Source: Calonectria ilicicola
Lineage: Eukaryota > Ascomycota > Sordariomycetes > Hypocreales > Nectriaceae
Reading direction: 5' to 3'
Assembly: GCA_020809705.1 (NCBI GenBank)
Contig: CP085833.1
Span: 2,604,001 to 2,668,000 of the forward strand
Length of the DNA: 64,000 nucleotides
Under the pieces are notes generated by a model. That model had not been told where the DNA came from and made no database searches. It saw only the letters and a list, made by a program, of their open reading frames with translations. Shown in pieces: positions 1 through 11,864 of the stretch (positions are counted from its first letter, which is position 1; every line of letters starts with the position of its first letter). A program made the position numbers and the translations under genes.

Positions 1-2211
1 AACGGGGAACATCCATGACACTCTTGAATCCGGTCTAACAGATGTATAGCTAGCCGCAGCTGCTCGCTAAGTGTAATGCCCAATGAAACGTGGTGTTGCC
101 CTAGGTTCTTCAGAATTGGCATCCATAAATAAAGAGCACCAGGGTGTTTGTCATGGCTGAGACGAGCCTCGACCAAGCGCATGGCCCGCACCATATGCCT
201 TCTCGTATGACTGCGTTCGCGCGAACAAACACCGACGTATGCAGCAAAAATATCCACAGGGATCTCCTCTAAGAATTTTGGATCCGGATCATTGGCCAAT
301 AAAGCCGAGGACTGCTCCCACGGGAGGGTGCTTTCTAGCAGATACTGTTGAGCTGTCCGCAGCGATTCTGCGTTCGCAACTAAGATGCGAAGACACTGCC
401 CATTGGGCACGAGTCCCTTCTGTCTCATCTTTTGGTACAGCTCATCTACAGTAGGCGGCCGCAGACGTGCCCTCTCAAATTCTGCCAGGTTCAGTTCTTC
501 TTGGGTCGGGAAGTTAAGTGAATTGTCTCCTGGTAAACTACCCATTCCCAAATCGATATCTCTGGCAAAGAGTTTCTCAAACATGACCGCATATTCCTCG
601 AGGCCAGGTTCCTGCCCCTCCCTTGGGGGGTGCCGGAATCTGTCCCATGCTTCATGTGCGTTTCTGGTGGCTTTAATTGAGGCTGCCCATACCTGAAGTC
701 GTCTTTTCGTCTTTACCGGGGTCCGCTGTTGGATCGTCGGCGTTCCATCATAAGCTAAGCCTTGCAGAATGTCCAATGCCTCATCGGTCTGGTCCTTGGA
801 GAACCCAGCCTCTTGCATCATTGAGCCGGCACGCACTGTGCGAGTCCAGCTATCGTCAGGTTCCATTACCTCGTCCATACCATCTCCAGGATACAAATAA
901 GGAGGCCAAGTCTGTGAGTGCCGCCGTGTACTGTGAGACTCAGTTTGGTTTTTGGGCATCCCAGCAAGAACAGCACGGATAGCTTTAAACCCCGCTTTGT
1001 CCACAAGTAAAGGTTTAGAGAGCTCATCCGACATTCCAATCAGAATACGTTGCGCTTCCCAAAAATAGGCATTGGGGGCTTGTTTATTGTGAACCCCAAG
1101 CTGTGCACGATTTGCAAAAGTCCTAAGGGCTGAATTGAATAGGCGACACTGCTCGAAATATATTTTCTCGCGAGTACCAGATTTGTTCTCGTACCATCGG
1201 ATCCGTTGTGCGACTATATCGGCCAGGATAACCAGTAGTCGAGGTTCTAACCGGCGGCATTGGATTGCGAATCGTGACATCAACCGAGAAAATTCATCTG
1301 ATGTCATGGTTTGCATAGCAAGGAGTGTCCTTGATTGCACTTCTTTACCCAAAATTCCAACACTGCCATCTTTTGATGTGCAGCAAGATCGAGCCCGAAA
1401 ATAGTCTAAAAGTAGGCTTAATGTTGATACATTGTTTATGGATGTCCCCTTTCGAAGAAGAAAGTTGAGAATAAAAATGGGCTTCAAGTTGTCTCGTTCC
1501 AGGAACCGCCGACATCGTTCTTCATCATTGGCGCCTAACAAGATGTAAAGATAGTACTCAAGATCCTGCTTCGTATGTCCATTTTGATAAATGACATTTA
1601 AGGCTTTGTTCCATTGCTCGTCGGGTGGTAAGAGTTCGAGAAGATTGTGAGGATCGTCGGGGTCAGCTGCAACGTCTTGTCGTAGATGCATTTGCATCAG
1701 CACCACTGGAAGTCGGTAACTACGCAGCATAGCTACATTTTTTCGTGCTTCGTGCTTCGTGGCGTCTGAAAAAAGGGCTTCAATCAGGAAACTTGGGCTA
1801 AGATGGGCCCAGGATTTTGCCAGTTGTAGATTGCGCTCGGTTCGCCGCCGCAAAGGTTCGACTTCTGTCCAGGATGGGCTTTGCAGAGTTGACTCCTCAC
1901 GTCGCTTGTCACTTTCAAGCTGCCACCTTAGCTCGGTTCGCTGATGCAGAGGGCTATGATCGTCGATCGTGCGGGTATTGCCATCGCTATGAGGCTCGGG
2001 ATGTCCTGGAGATGTCGGGTTTCTGGCAGTCAATGTGCTCGATGCATGGCGACATGTTCTTAAATGCAGAGACTGCCCAATTCTCTGCAAAGGTCCACGG
2101 TAAGCTTGATATCAACTTCCGAGAGATCCCCATACGTACCTTGGGGACAGTAGCCACATGCCGCGGTACCTGCCACGCTCGCCCCAGCTCCCATGTTGCG
2201 CTTCTGAGCAT
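1..2211 (-). CDS. Partial PPR-like, probably mitochondrial protein (3' end beyond left edge)
   Basis: An open frame runs on the minus strand from the ATG at 2211 to the window edge with no stop, giving about 718 visible residues. Exons are 2140-2211 and <1-2084. The 55-nt intron (2085-2139) has donor GTACGT, a GCTTAC branch site and acceptor TGCAG. A stop lies in frame just before the ATG. The N-terminus (MLRSATWELGRAWQVPRH) has Arg and no acidic residues apart from one Glu, as in mitochondrial presequences. The body is Leu-rich and helical. One segment near 350-430 (PTVDELYQKMRQKGLVPNGQ followed by CLRILVANAESL) has the spacing of a pentatricopeptide repeat. Fungal PPR proteins of this kind act in mitochondrial RNA processing or translation; that role is inferred. 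The specific orthologue is not recognised. Coding status is firm, because the frame stays open for over 2 kb. Confidence 0.8.
2085..2139 (-). other. Spliceosomal intron in the PPR-like gene
   Basis: Reading through this 55-nt segment would bring in a TGA in the downstream frame. Removing it joins the ATG-bearing exon to the long open frame in phase 0. Donor GTACGT, branch GCTTAC and acceptor TGCAG are all good fungal signals. Confidence 0.8.
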
Positions 2212-2596
2212 GCCTCCTCATTGCTTCCAGGCCAACCGATTAAGAGGCTTGGGCGGAAAACCGGTGCGAGAGGCAAAGCAATAAATATTTGCCATCTGGT
2301 AGATTTGGTCCCAATGACCCGCCGAAAAGTTCCCCAGTGCTTCGGTGCAGTTATGTACCAATCGGGTTGTGCCGATTTAACGGGGCATGGCCCCTCGTTT
2401 ACTCACTGCTTTCTTGGAACTCAAATGGAAAGCTCATGTTCCTCCGCGAGAGCTTGTCTCAGCTAGATGGAAGAAAAAAAAAGGCTCTCACTTAAATGTA
2501 GATTCTTTGTTTCAACTCGAAATCGTGTATCTTTATATTTATTTTTAATCATGACGTAGATTTTTTTGTAGGCTTCAAGCTCTAGAAATCCATTCA
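2212..2596. other. Intergenic: promoter of PPR-like gene and 3' flank of prefoldin gene
   Basis: The 385-nt gap separates two minus-strand genes in tandem. It is AT-rich around 2515-2580 with T runs. No coding frame with fungal-like composition was seen. Confidence 0.6.
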
Positions 2597-3552
2597 TTAA
2601 TCTTTGGAAGAGCTCTCGCTTTCCTTACCCTGTTGCTTCTCCTTCTCCTCCTCGACTTTATCTTTTCGCTTTTGCACCACTTCCCAATTGTATACTCTTG
2701 CAACAGCAACCTCCATGGTCTGTGGCCCGGTTAGTGCTAAGCTTCGTCTGTGGGGTTGCTTCACTTACCGTAATTTGCTCCCGGAGAAAGTCCAAGTCTT
2801 CCTCGCAATTAGCAAAGGTAGTCTTGGCTGTCGACAGCTTTTGTCCCAGAAGCTCCTCTGCCTCCTCTATGGGGTAAGAAAGCATCACATTCGCCTATCT
2901 CATGTCAGTATCGTCCGCGAAAACGATCGTATCGCAAGCACGTACGCCTAGCCAAATATAAACTTCTTCCGTCGCGGGGATATTAGCCTTGGCGTAAAGA
3001 GTATCATTGAGCTCGAATGTGGTTTCAATCGGCTCAACTTCATCCTATTTATGGTCAGCGTAAGGCTACCAGGAGTTATCATGGCACGCGTGCCTTTCGC
3101 AGCTTCAGGAACTTAACAGAATCCAACGTCTTCTGGATGTCGGGGATCTTTTCCTTCAATCCTGTCATTCGTCGTTGCAAGTTCATCTCCATGAATTGAT
3201 ATTTCCTGTGCATCTTTCGTGTTATTACCAGCTTCTTGCTCACGCTTGAGACGCGGCCGACTCGAACCTCGAGGGGTTGGCGGGGCCCGAGTCGCTCGTC
3301 CTCGGTCGCAGCTTTGACTCACGAGATCATCTCTTGGAAGTTTCGTAGGGTAGGTTCAACATCGTCACGGGTTGCTACGTAATCCTCCACCCGATCGACG
3401 AAGGGGGCGTAGGGAATGCCCCGCGGGTTGGTGGCAGCATCGTCCTTGGTGCTAAGCTGGCGTCAGTTTGTTTAGTTCTTGTAGCGAGAGCTCCTCCTCG
3501 GGTGTGTTTCTCTGCCCTACCTTGTAGCAGCCTCCTTTCCTTTGGTTGCCAT
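2597..3552 (-). CDS. PAC10: Prefoldin subunit 3 (PAC10/VBP1 family)
   Basis: Prefoldin 3 is an alpha-type subunit of the cytosolic hetero-hexameric chaperone that delivers nascent actin and tubulin to the CCT chaperonin. Six exons are inferred on the minus strand: 3521-3552, 3323-3451, 3094-3205, 2946-3044, 2769-2894 and 2597-2719, giving 206 residues, about normal for the family. The protein starts MATKGKEAATSTKDDAATNP. Hallmark stretches are FMEMNLQRRMTGLKEKIPDI, FELNDTLYAKANIPATEEVY and the C-terminal coiled-coil block EEAEELLGQKL with NCEEDLDFLREQIT. The tail is Lys/Glu-rich. The exon 3/4 junction uses either a GC donor (AAG|GCACGC, 49-nt intron) or a GT donor 6 nt further on (43 nt). Both keep the frame and differ by two residues (Ala-Arg). 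All other introns are GT-AG. Confidence 0.92.
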
Positions 3553-4598
3553 GGTGCTGGTGGCTTTCCCCTCTAGCACGAGGCAGTTGTTGAAGCTGGA
3601 GTCGAGCGCCAGCGGGTTTTGCGACCAAGGAACATTTCGTCAGTGGGCAGCCAGTACATCTCGGTGAGGTGCCCCACCCCGCCCCTCAGTGCTCACCCGA
3701 CACTTGTGTGCATAATAGCAGGTTCACTAAACCCAAAGGTTCGAGTCTTGATTTTCCATGTTTTGTGTACTTGCTTTTCTCGATTTTTTCTAGAGAAAAA
3801 AATTAGGAAATAAAACCCGTTGGTCCAACCAAGGCCTTCTCTCTCATGTCTTACCTGTCCTCAGATGTGTGTAATTTCGGGTAGGCAGCCATTGTTTTCC
3901 CAAGGAACAGGCATAAAGGCGGGCGACACAGTTAGTTATAGCAGCTTTGTTTAGTCCTCTTCATTTATTTAGCTAAAGACCTAATGAACTGCAGCGATTA
4001 TATTTCAAATTTACCCTCTCTTAAACTCAAACCAGAGAGTACTTGGCCCTATTCTTTTTTGGAGGGATTAAATGAAAGATGTTGAGCATTGTTCCAGAGT
4101 TGATTGATGGCGATTGTCTTTTCCCTCTCTGCTTCTTCTGCCCCCTTACCTTAGTCCAGTTAGGCCATGATAATAATGCAAATTCCGTTTTTTGCCAAGA
4201 ATTTTACTACAATAAACCAGCATCAAGCAGCCAGGATATTAACGCCAGGACCTTCCATCTCTGATTGATGGTATAGAGCAGTGACCTCTCGAGGCTATGC
4301 TACCCTGCAAATGCAACATAGGAAGACCAGACATGGTTTGGGAGCAAATCACCATGGTTTTTTCATATAGCATATATGGATGATGCAATTTTGAAAGACC
4401 ATTTTTTTCCTTGGTTAGAACTAAAGCTCACTCAAAGTAAGACGTCATGAGTATACATCATTGAGAGCTATCCCCTTGAACACCCGCTGTTATCCATTAA
4501 AAGATCAGAAACGCCCCTAGTACACGAAAAGCCCACCGGTTGATACTGCAACATGTACACATTTTCCCACCATTCTCCGCTTCTGGTATCAATCTCGA
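3553..4598. other. Intergenic: prefoldin promoter and VanZ-like gene 3' flank
   Basis: About 1.05 kb between two minus-strand genes. It holds only short ORFs with no conserved look, several T/A runs (for example near 3790-3815 and 4395-4410), and no tRNA signature. Confidence 0.55.
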
Positions 4599-5296
4599 CT
4601 AATCTGTTCGTTTCTTGCTGTCGCCCAGGTCGCCGGCATCAGCTCCTTTGTCCCTCAGGGAATCATTCGCGGGGGCATGCGACACCTCCGGGGCCTCATC
4701 CTCACTCCAATCATCAACTTGATTCTCGTCCCAATTATCGACCTCCTCTTCTAGAGTTCGAGTTCGGCTGGGAGCATCGGTGACTCCGGTCTCATGGCCC
4801 TCCCCAAGTTCAAGGTCATCTTGTTCTTCGCCCGGTACGGCATTGTAGTGCTTGCGCTGTCTTCTCCGGTCGAGCATACGTTTGTGGTACCAAGTGCAAA
4901 GGCCAGCACCAGCTAAACTGGCTACAACATTGGCGGCAATATCGTAAATATCAAACTCTCGGTTGTTGGGAAGGAAGCTCTGGACGAATTCGGAGCCGAC
5001 GCCGAGAATGAGGGTGCAAACAATCAGCGTAAGGTTCAGGGTTCGGCGTCGGTTGGTGTCAACGACCCAATAGAAGACGACGGTCAAGATGAAGAAGGTG
5101 ACGAAATGGAGGACTTTGTCGTTCACATATTGGCCGAGTTGAAGGGTTGTCAGGCCGGCATAGGCGGCGATAAGAAGCAGCAAAATGAAGGCGGCTGAAG
5201 TTGCCGGTTAGTATCACCCAAATCGGCACAGGCTTCGTGGGGAAATAGCTCAGGGAGTTGCGATGACGTACCAGCGAAGGGCAATCGGATCCTCAT
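4599..5296 (-). CDS. VanZ-like family membrane protein
   Basis: Two exons (5272-5296 and 4599-5194) encode 206 residues. Exon 1 supplies MRIRLPFA. The 77-nt intron has donor GTACGT, a TACTAAC branch site and acceptor TTCAG. The N-terminal half is membrane-bound: hydrophobic segments are AFILLLLIAAYAGLTTLQ, then VLHFVTFFILTVVFYWVV, TLIVCTLILGVGSEFVQSF and IAANVVASLAGAGLCTW. The motif pattern NDKVLHFVTFF followed by REFDIYDIAANVVAS matches the VanZ-like domain, whose His and Asp-Asn positions are conserved. The C-terminal 90 residues are hydrophilic and acidic (VDNWDENQVDDWSEDEAPEV). The biochemical role of fungal VanZ-like proteins is not established, and the link to glycopeptide resistance in bacteria should not be transferred. 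A longer exon-1 start was rejected because no good upstream ATG is in frame. Confidence 0.85.
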
Positions 5297-6889
5297 GGCT
5301 GGGGTTTTTTTTTTTGGTTGAAGGTGTGAGGGTGCTGGGAAGAAGCTGACGTGCAGGTACGACGTCAGACCACAGCTTCTATTGTCAAGCAAGGCTCTGA
5401 GACAATGGTTTTGCGGCCGAGGTAGAAGCGGAGAGACAATGCAGAATGGATTCGCAAGCTCTTTGGTGGTCGACGAGGCTTGGGCGGGAAGGCTGGAACT
5501 TGGCGGAGCTGGGTCCAGTGCTGGGTCCAGGCAGAGAGAAAGCAGCTTGCTTGCGGATCCTGGCGGTGTGGTTGGGTGATGCGTCCAAGTGGGCGGAGCT
5601 GTTGGTGGACGCGAACAGGGATTAGCAAAAGACGGCGTGAAATGGAATGCATCAGTGGCAGCGGCCAGCTTTGGTTGACGGGTCACAGCAGGACACTGTA
5701 GCCCAGATCCAGGCCGCGATAGGCCAGAGAAAAGGACCTTCCCGACTGCTACACGTTGAGGGCGTACGTCATGGATACTGGATTAGGGGTTTGGCACTCT
5801 TGTTTCGGCGCATTTGCTTCCCAGTCGAGGCTTGAAACCCTGAGTCTGGTTGTCTGTTTTTGGATATGTGTGGAGAGCCGAGAGCTTAGGCGGTGCTATC
5901 GAGACAGACAGGACTCCATATGCGCCAAAAAAAAAAAAAAAAAAGACTTATCCTACCCCCCTTGTTCTCTAACCTTGAGACTGGCCTGGTGTGTCTATGG
6001 GTGGAGGCTTGCCCGTCAAGATCTGGGGTAACGGCACAGTAAGAAAAGCTGGCGTTCTATTTCCCTGGCGTATGCGTGGGGTACAAGAATGCTGACTGGT
6101 GATGAATTTTTGGTGCATGTTCGTAGATTTTTTTTTTTTTATGCCAACGATTCTGCCATGCATAGCAGGCTGCGTCGAGTGATACAAGCTAACAGCGCCT
6201 CTGCCTATTCGGTAATCAGTCGACCATGCTTGTCAGCGACTGATTCCATCCGATCTCGCCATCAAGTGTAACCAAACCACAATCTCTCATCGTGGACACT
6301 TCTGTGTGTGCACGTGACTGCACTCCTGACGGCTGACAAAGGACGTCCTGTGCATCCCGAGTCGTCGGCGCCAGTGCAGGACCCAGTACGGGGTACATGC
6401 CGGACAAACAGCGACACGAGCTGGGCGTGCCGATAATCGGGTCAAGGTATACAATGAAGCGGTAAATTGTGATTCTATATGTTGGAGATTTAATTGCTTG
6501 TGTCGTTCACCGTATGCGATCGCTTTACCGCCCGCACTGGCCCTGCGGCATCCTTTGTCCCAGGTCTCTGGTACCAGGCGCCCTACTGCCAGCGAACCTT
6601 GGGGCCCATCAGGAAAAGTCCCGCTTCGGGAAAGGTACAAGCCTCCCCCCAAATCCTCAACCTCACCTCTTGAACAGACGACGAACTGGCCCATCGCGAG
6701 CCATCAAACAACCACCTTCCACAACTCTGATCGTCGCGAAACTTGGCCGTCCATCTCTGTCGATGTCGCTCTTTTGTCCCATGTTGTCTTGATCGTGCCA
6801 ATCGCCCCCGGTTTGGCCGTACGCGAAGCGCATCCCTTTGCGCATGGCGACTCGCGCCTCGTTGTCGCTTCCATCGCCCTGGACCCATC
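5297..6889. other. Divergent intergenic region between VanZ-like gene and SPT7
   Basis: About 1.6 kb serves as promoter DNA for genes leaving in both directions. It holds an A tract near 5927-5944 and a T tract near 6127-6140. Short ORFs on both strands look non-coding. The plus frame that is open before the SPT7 ATG lacks an upstream ATG in good context. Confidence 0.55.
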
Positions 6890-9800
6890 ATGTCGTTCCC
6901 CAACGGCCAGTCTGTCTGGCACCCTCCCGCATTGCACCATACGAACTCTAGTCGAAGTCTACCACATCTTGACGATGCCTCTGCGCGTACCCAGACCCCC
7001 GTTGATAACTCCGGCTCATTGATGCCTGAGGCACAAGTTGATATCGAAGAAGAGAATCGACGCGCCCTCTTCGCTGATCTCTATCGCAAGACCGAGGATA
7101 AGGTCGCGCTGCTCTTTTCTGATGATGGCTCATACAACTATCCCGCGATCAACGCGCTGCGCCGTGAGCCGGTGGAATCCGCCGCCATCATCCCACCCGC
7201 AACCGACCACGAGCCTATCAAGGAACCACCCCTCAAGAAGGCCAAACGAGCCATCGACGAAGACGACTATGACGACGACGACGAGGATGAAGAAGAAAAC
7301 GATTCCGCGCCGCCCGCCTCCAAACCCTCGACTGCCGCTGCTGCGGCTGCGAGCTCCTTGCTCTCCCCTTCCAAATCAGGCAGTTCTCCTGTCCACTCAG
7401 TGACATCACCAGGAAAGCTGGGTGACAAGTCCAAAGATCAAGATGGCTCTCAAGACAAGGACAAATCCAACGAAGATGCTATCAAGAAACTAGAGGAGGC
7501 CCGAACCGCAACTGAAGAGGCTGCGCGAAGGAGCTTCCATACTATATTTTATACCCTGGAGAATGATCGTGCCGCCATGCTCGAGCAACAACAACTCGAA
7601 GACTCCGAGAAGCAACTCCAGGCAGAAATGGATCACACCCCCAGTTCAAATACCAATAACACCCAAAACTCGAACCATGGCTCGCTCAGCAACGCGAATC
7701 TGGGCGCCTCAAGCCTGACGCTCAAACACCTCATTGCCAGGATAGACATGAAACGGGATCAAGTCCGTGCCTCGGATGCAGAGCTTCGGCTTCTCATGAA
7801 CGAGGTCCGCAAGAACCGTAGCAAGTGGGCCAGCGAAGAAAACGTCAACCAAGAAGAGTTGTATGAAGCCTTGGAAAAGGTCTTGACAGAACTCAAGGCA
7901 CATACAGAATATTCTACTCCGTTCTTGACGAGAGTGAACAAGAGAGATGCGCCTGATTATTACAACTGTGAGATACCAGAAACGGGCGCGTGCTCTCACC
8001 TCAGCTAACATCCTTGTAGTTATCAAAAATCCGATGGACCTTGGCACCATGACCAAGAAACTTAAATCCTTGACGTACAAGTCCAAGGCAGAGTTTGTTG
8101 TGGATCTTAACTTAATCTGGGACAACTGCCTCAAGTACAATCAGGATATGAACCATCCCCTTCGACGAATGGCAAACGGTATGAGGAAGGAAGCTGAGAA
8201 ACTCATACCTTTGATTCCCGATCTCGTCATCCGGTCACGAGCAGAGGTTGAAGCTGAAGAAAGGCGGAAACAAAACGGCGGCGAAGACGATGCTGGTGAT
8301 GACTCTGACGACGAACCCATCATGTCATCACGTGGGCGTAAAGCTGGCACTAAAGGAACTAATAAGTCTCGAAAAGCCCCCAACGATCAGAAGGAGGATA
8401 CACCGGCCATCGATCAAAAGCCAATTCTGCAAGTAAATGGTCTTATCAAGGGCGGGCGAGAAGGCTCTGAGGCTGTAGATGGGAGCAACGGATTTGCTAC
8501 CCCCATTGCCGGATCTGCTACCCCTGGTGGCCTCAATGGGCACTCAGGGATTGGAAGTAATGCCGATGTAATGGACATCGATGGCCCCACCCTCAACGGC
8601 CTTGCGTTAAACCAAGCCTTTGGCGAAGCTGCTGAGCAGGTCCACGAAGACGAGGAGTACAAAATTTGGAAACAAACTACGAAAAAGGATCGTGCTCTCG
8701 TAGCCAAGGAACGATACCTTCTCTTCAAAGACAACAAATTCAACGTCGATGCCCCAGCTTTGCTTCGTACCAAAGCTGGAATGCGCCGGTTCTTGAAGCA
8801 TCAGAAAGATGCAGAATCGTTAGGTATCGTTACCAACGGGCAAGCCAACGCAATTACTGTTGCTGGGAAAGAAACCGCGCCCAAGCCAGAAACCTTGGCT
8901 GATGACATTGAAGAGGAAGCGGATAAAGTGGTTCCTGACTATTACGAGGCCCTCAGCAATATCCCGGATATTCAACCAAAGCTCCAATGGGTAGAAGACA
9001 GCGAAGGCCAGGTTATCAACCAGCATGAAGATTTTCTTCATCTTGTTCCGGTTGGGAGCTTCACTGCACCAAAGAGCCGATTCTCAAAGAAGATGGATGA
9101 GAATATTCATCAGATCCAGGAAACCAGGAAACTTGCCACAAAAATCTCCGTGATCAAACAGATGCAGGTTCAGACTCAGGTATGTGCACACTATCCATTT
9201 TCAAATGCTTTATTTCTCACACATATCAGGTCTACACCAACCAGTTTCCCAAGTCAAACATCCAACCTTTTATAGAGCAGGATATCGAACCGCATTTCAT
9301 TGGCGATGACGGCCCAGTAATGTGTGCTGATACCTGCCAAGATGCCCTGAAGCGATCCATCGCCAAGATTCTATATCATACTGGGTTTGAGGAGCTTCAG
9401 CCCTCTGCCATTGATACTTTCACGGGGATTGCCGCTGATTATTTCCAAAAACTTGTTAAAACATTTAATGTTTATAACGAAGCTGAGAAAAAGACAGCTA
9501 TATCGACGACTGATGGTGCCAAGTTTCAGTCTCGATTTACACCCGAAGAGGTTATTCTGCACACCTTGGACGAAAATGGCCATGATGTCGCTTCACTGGA
9601 GGCTTATGCCAAGGATGACGTCGATAGGCTAAGCAGCAAGCTTAGTGGTCTGCATGAGAGAATGAAGCTTCATCTCACAGATCTGCTTCGCCCTGCTTTA
9701 ACACAAGACTCAGGTACTGATGGAGTGGGTGCTTTCAACGACGGCAGCGAACAATTTGTCAGTGGTGATTTCGCAGAAGATCTTGGGGAAGATTTCTTCG

Positions 9801-10405
9801 GTTTCCGCGCTTTGGGTCTTGACAAAGAAATGGGTCTGGATATGATCTCTGTGCCTTTGCATCTACTTCAGAGCAGGGTTCGTAACCAGTATCAAATGCA
9901 GACCCAAGTTGCGGGATCATCAACAGCAGAGTTGTTCGCCTCCCTTGCACCGTCTGATCCAGTCAACAAAGAAAACATCCAAGATGAGATTGGCCTGGTC
10001 AAAAACTTCTTCCTGGCCAAGCTTCACGCTAATGGCGATCAACCCCTGGTCGAGGATGAGGACCTCCCCACCAAGCAGAAGAAGCCCCGACCTCGTTTGG
10101 GTGCAAGCGGAAAAATTGTCACGGCTCAGAAGCGTTCTCCCAAGGAGCAACTGGCTCTTGCTAAAAAGAAGAAGAAGATGGAGGCGGCAGCAGCCGAGGC
10201 AAAGCTCAATGCATCTCCCGAGAAGGCCGGGTCAACCAACAACACACCTGCCAAGAAAAAGTCCATTAATCTCAGCACTGTCCCGGCCCCTAACCCTGCT
10301 GTTTTGGCATTGGCTCCTACAATGGAGCGTGCTGACAGCATGCAGAGCCAGACAGATAAGGACGACACGAACGGCATGATGAGCCCGGAAAGTATTGCCC
10401 AGTAG
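6890..10405 (+). CDS. SPT7: SAGA complex subunit SPT7 (bromodomain and histone-fold protein)
   Basis: SPT7 is a structural core subunit of the SAGA transcriptional coactivator in the nucleus. Exons 6890-7967, 8020-9179 and 9230-10405 give 1137 residues. Introns are 52 nt (donor GTGAGA, acceptor TTGTAG) and 50 nt (GTATGT, ATCAG). The start ATG at 6890 ([13 protein letters not shown]) is the first good one in frame. Domain order: an acidic/basic disordered segment near 115-150 ([20 protein letters not shown]), a bromodomain at about 318-430 spanning intron 1 ([20 protein letters not shown], then [13 protein letters not shown] with the acetyl-lysine-pocket Asn), an SPT7-specific central region, a histone-fold (Bromo_TP-like) segment near 775-850 ([20 protein letters not shown]), and a Lys-rich tail. 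Composition and length fit the family. Confidence 0.93.
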
Positions 10406-11864
10406 GCCAGGCAGAACTTCCAGGACTCGGTAAACATAATGGCACCAATGCACACCGGCCAGAAGGCCCAATAACGAATAACCACCGAGTATATCTCGAG
10501 TGATAGACCCAGCAGATGATGGATTTCTGCTGCGAGCTACAGCAATAGGATTGGCAACAATGCAAAAGGACTGCGAATGATTGCATCCGAAGGGTGCCAT
10601 ATCAGCATGTCCCTATTCTTTTTTTTTTCAACTATACACCCTCCTGTATTACCTCATATCTGCATTACTCTACATTATCTATTCCCCAATATCTCCCATA
10701 CCCACCTAGCAGATGTCTCGATCGCCCATGGAGCCGGCCTCTTGCTTCTCCTTTTATTTCAACACGACCTTGTTTTTTTTTTCTCAGAACTCTTTGCTTT
10801 GTCATTTGCCAAGCCCACATTTCATTTTCGGCGTTTGTTTAAAAGGGCTGGGTAAGAGCAGTGTTTACGGCATGACCACACTGAGCAGGCGTTGGAAGGG
10901 AGGCATATCATATCCTTGGAAGAAACGACTACTTATCTGGTGGATCGCCTCCGCCTCCTGATCCTCTGCCATCCATTCGATGGTATATTTACTTGTTCTC
11001 TTTCCTCTTTTAATTTCCACCCTAGTCAACTCCTTTGGAAAACGAAAAACTTGAAACATTTGTATGGATTTGGTCTAGGCCCCCGCCTCGAGACGCTTAT
11101 GAGCAAAAGCTACCCAAGTGTAAATGCTGAATTTTGGGCGGCGCGGGAGGAGACGGCGTGGGCAATTGCCCAAGTGTTTTTATATATGGTTGTTGTCGGC
11201 TCGAGAACAGAATTGGTATTTCACAGTGACGGAAAGTAAATGAGACCGATCAATTGGATTGATTCTTGTCATGTGTCGAAGTTGCAGTGTTGAGAAAAAA
11301 GCACTTGCTTTTTTTTTATGTTTGAGGGCTTGATTGTGGATAGGTGTTAAGTTAGTAGACAAATCAAAAGTCTTGGAATGAAAATACTATGGCTATCGCT
11401 CAGTGAAACGAAAAAAAAAAACCAAATGGGAGGGAGGAAAACAATCACGGAAACGATGACAAAGTCACAGGCGCGCATTGGAACGGAATAGTGCCGAAAG
11501 TCATTTTTCTGATTCAGCTACTGAATTGCCCAAGTTCCCAAGGGAAACAACAGGACATGCAAGACCAAAATGGCCTCTCGGTTTAAACAGAACCCAACTC
11601 CCACCAGCCAATCCAATTTTGTTGAAGGATTTTTTCGATACCGCAAACACATTGATCCGTGTTTTGAAAAAGGACCCACACTAGAGATATATCAACCACT
11701 ATTTTTTGCGCCGTGATGAAATGCATGCTTGTTGAACGTTTCGCCATTTGCCTCATCCATGTTAAATGCCGCATATTTCGTTCGTTAAGGTATTGTGAAA
11801 ATAAAACCCCATTTGATGAAAATGGGTTTACTTAAGCAGACAAAGGGAAGAAAGTGATGGGCAT
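10406..11864. other. Convergent 3' intergenic region between SPT7 and SHMT
   Basis: About 1.46 kb of 3' flanks. T runs occur near 10620 and 10777, and A/T runs near 11308 and 11410. Only short ORFs are present, and none looks conserved. Confidence 0.55.

Noticed and set aside
1817..2284. Plus-strand frame with a C-x2-C and CxxHG pattern, recalling TniQ-type transposition proteins
   Set aside because: The minus strand of the same DNA carries a long spliced open frame extending over 2 kb, so this is its shadow.
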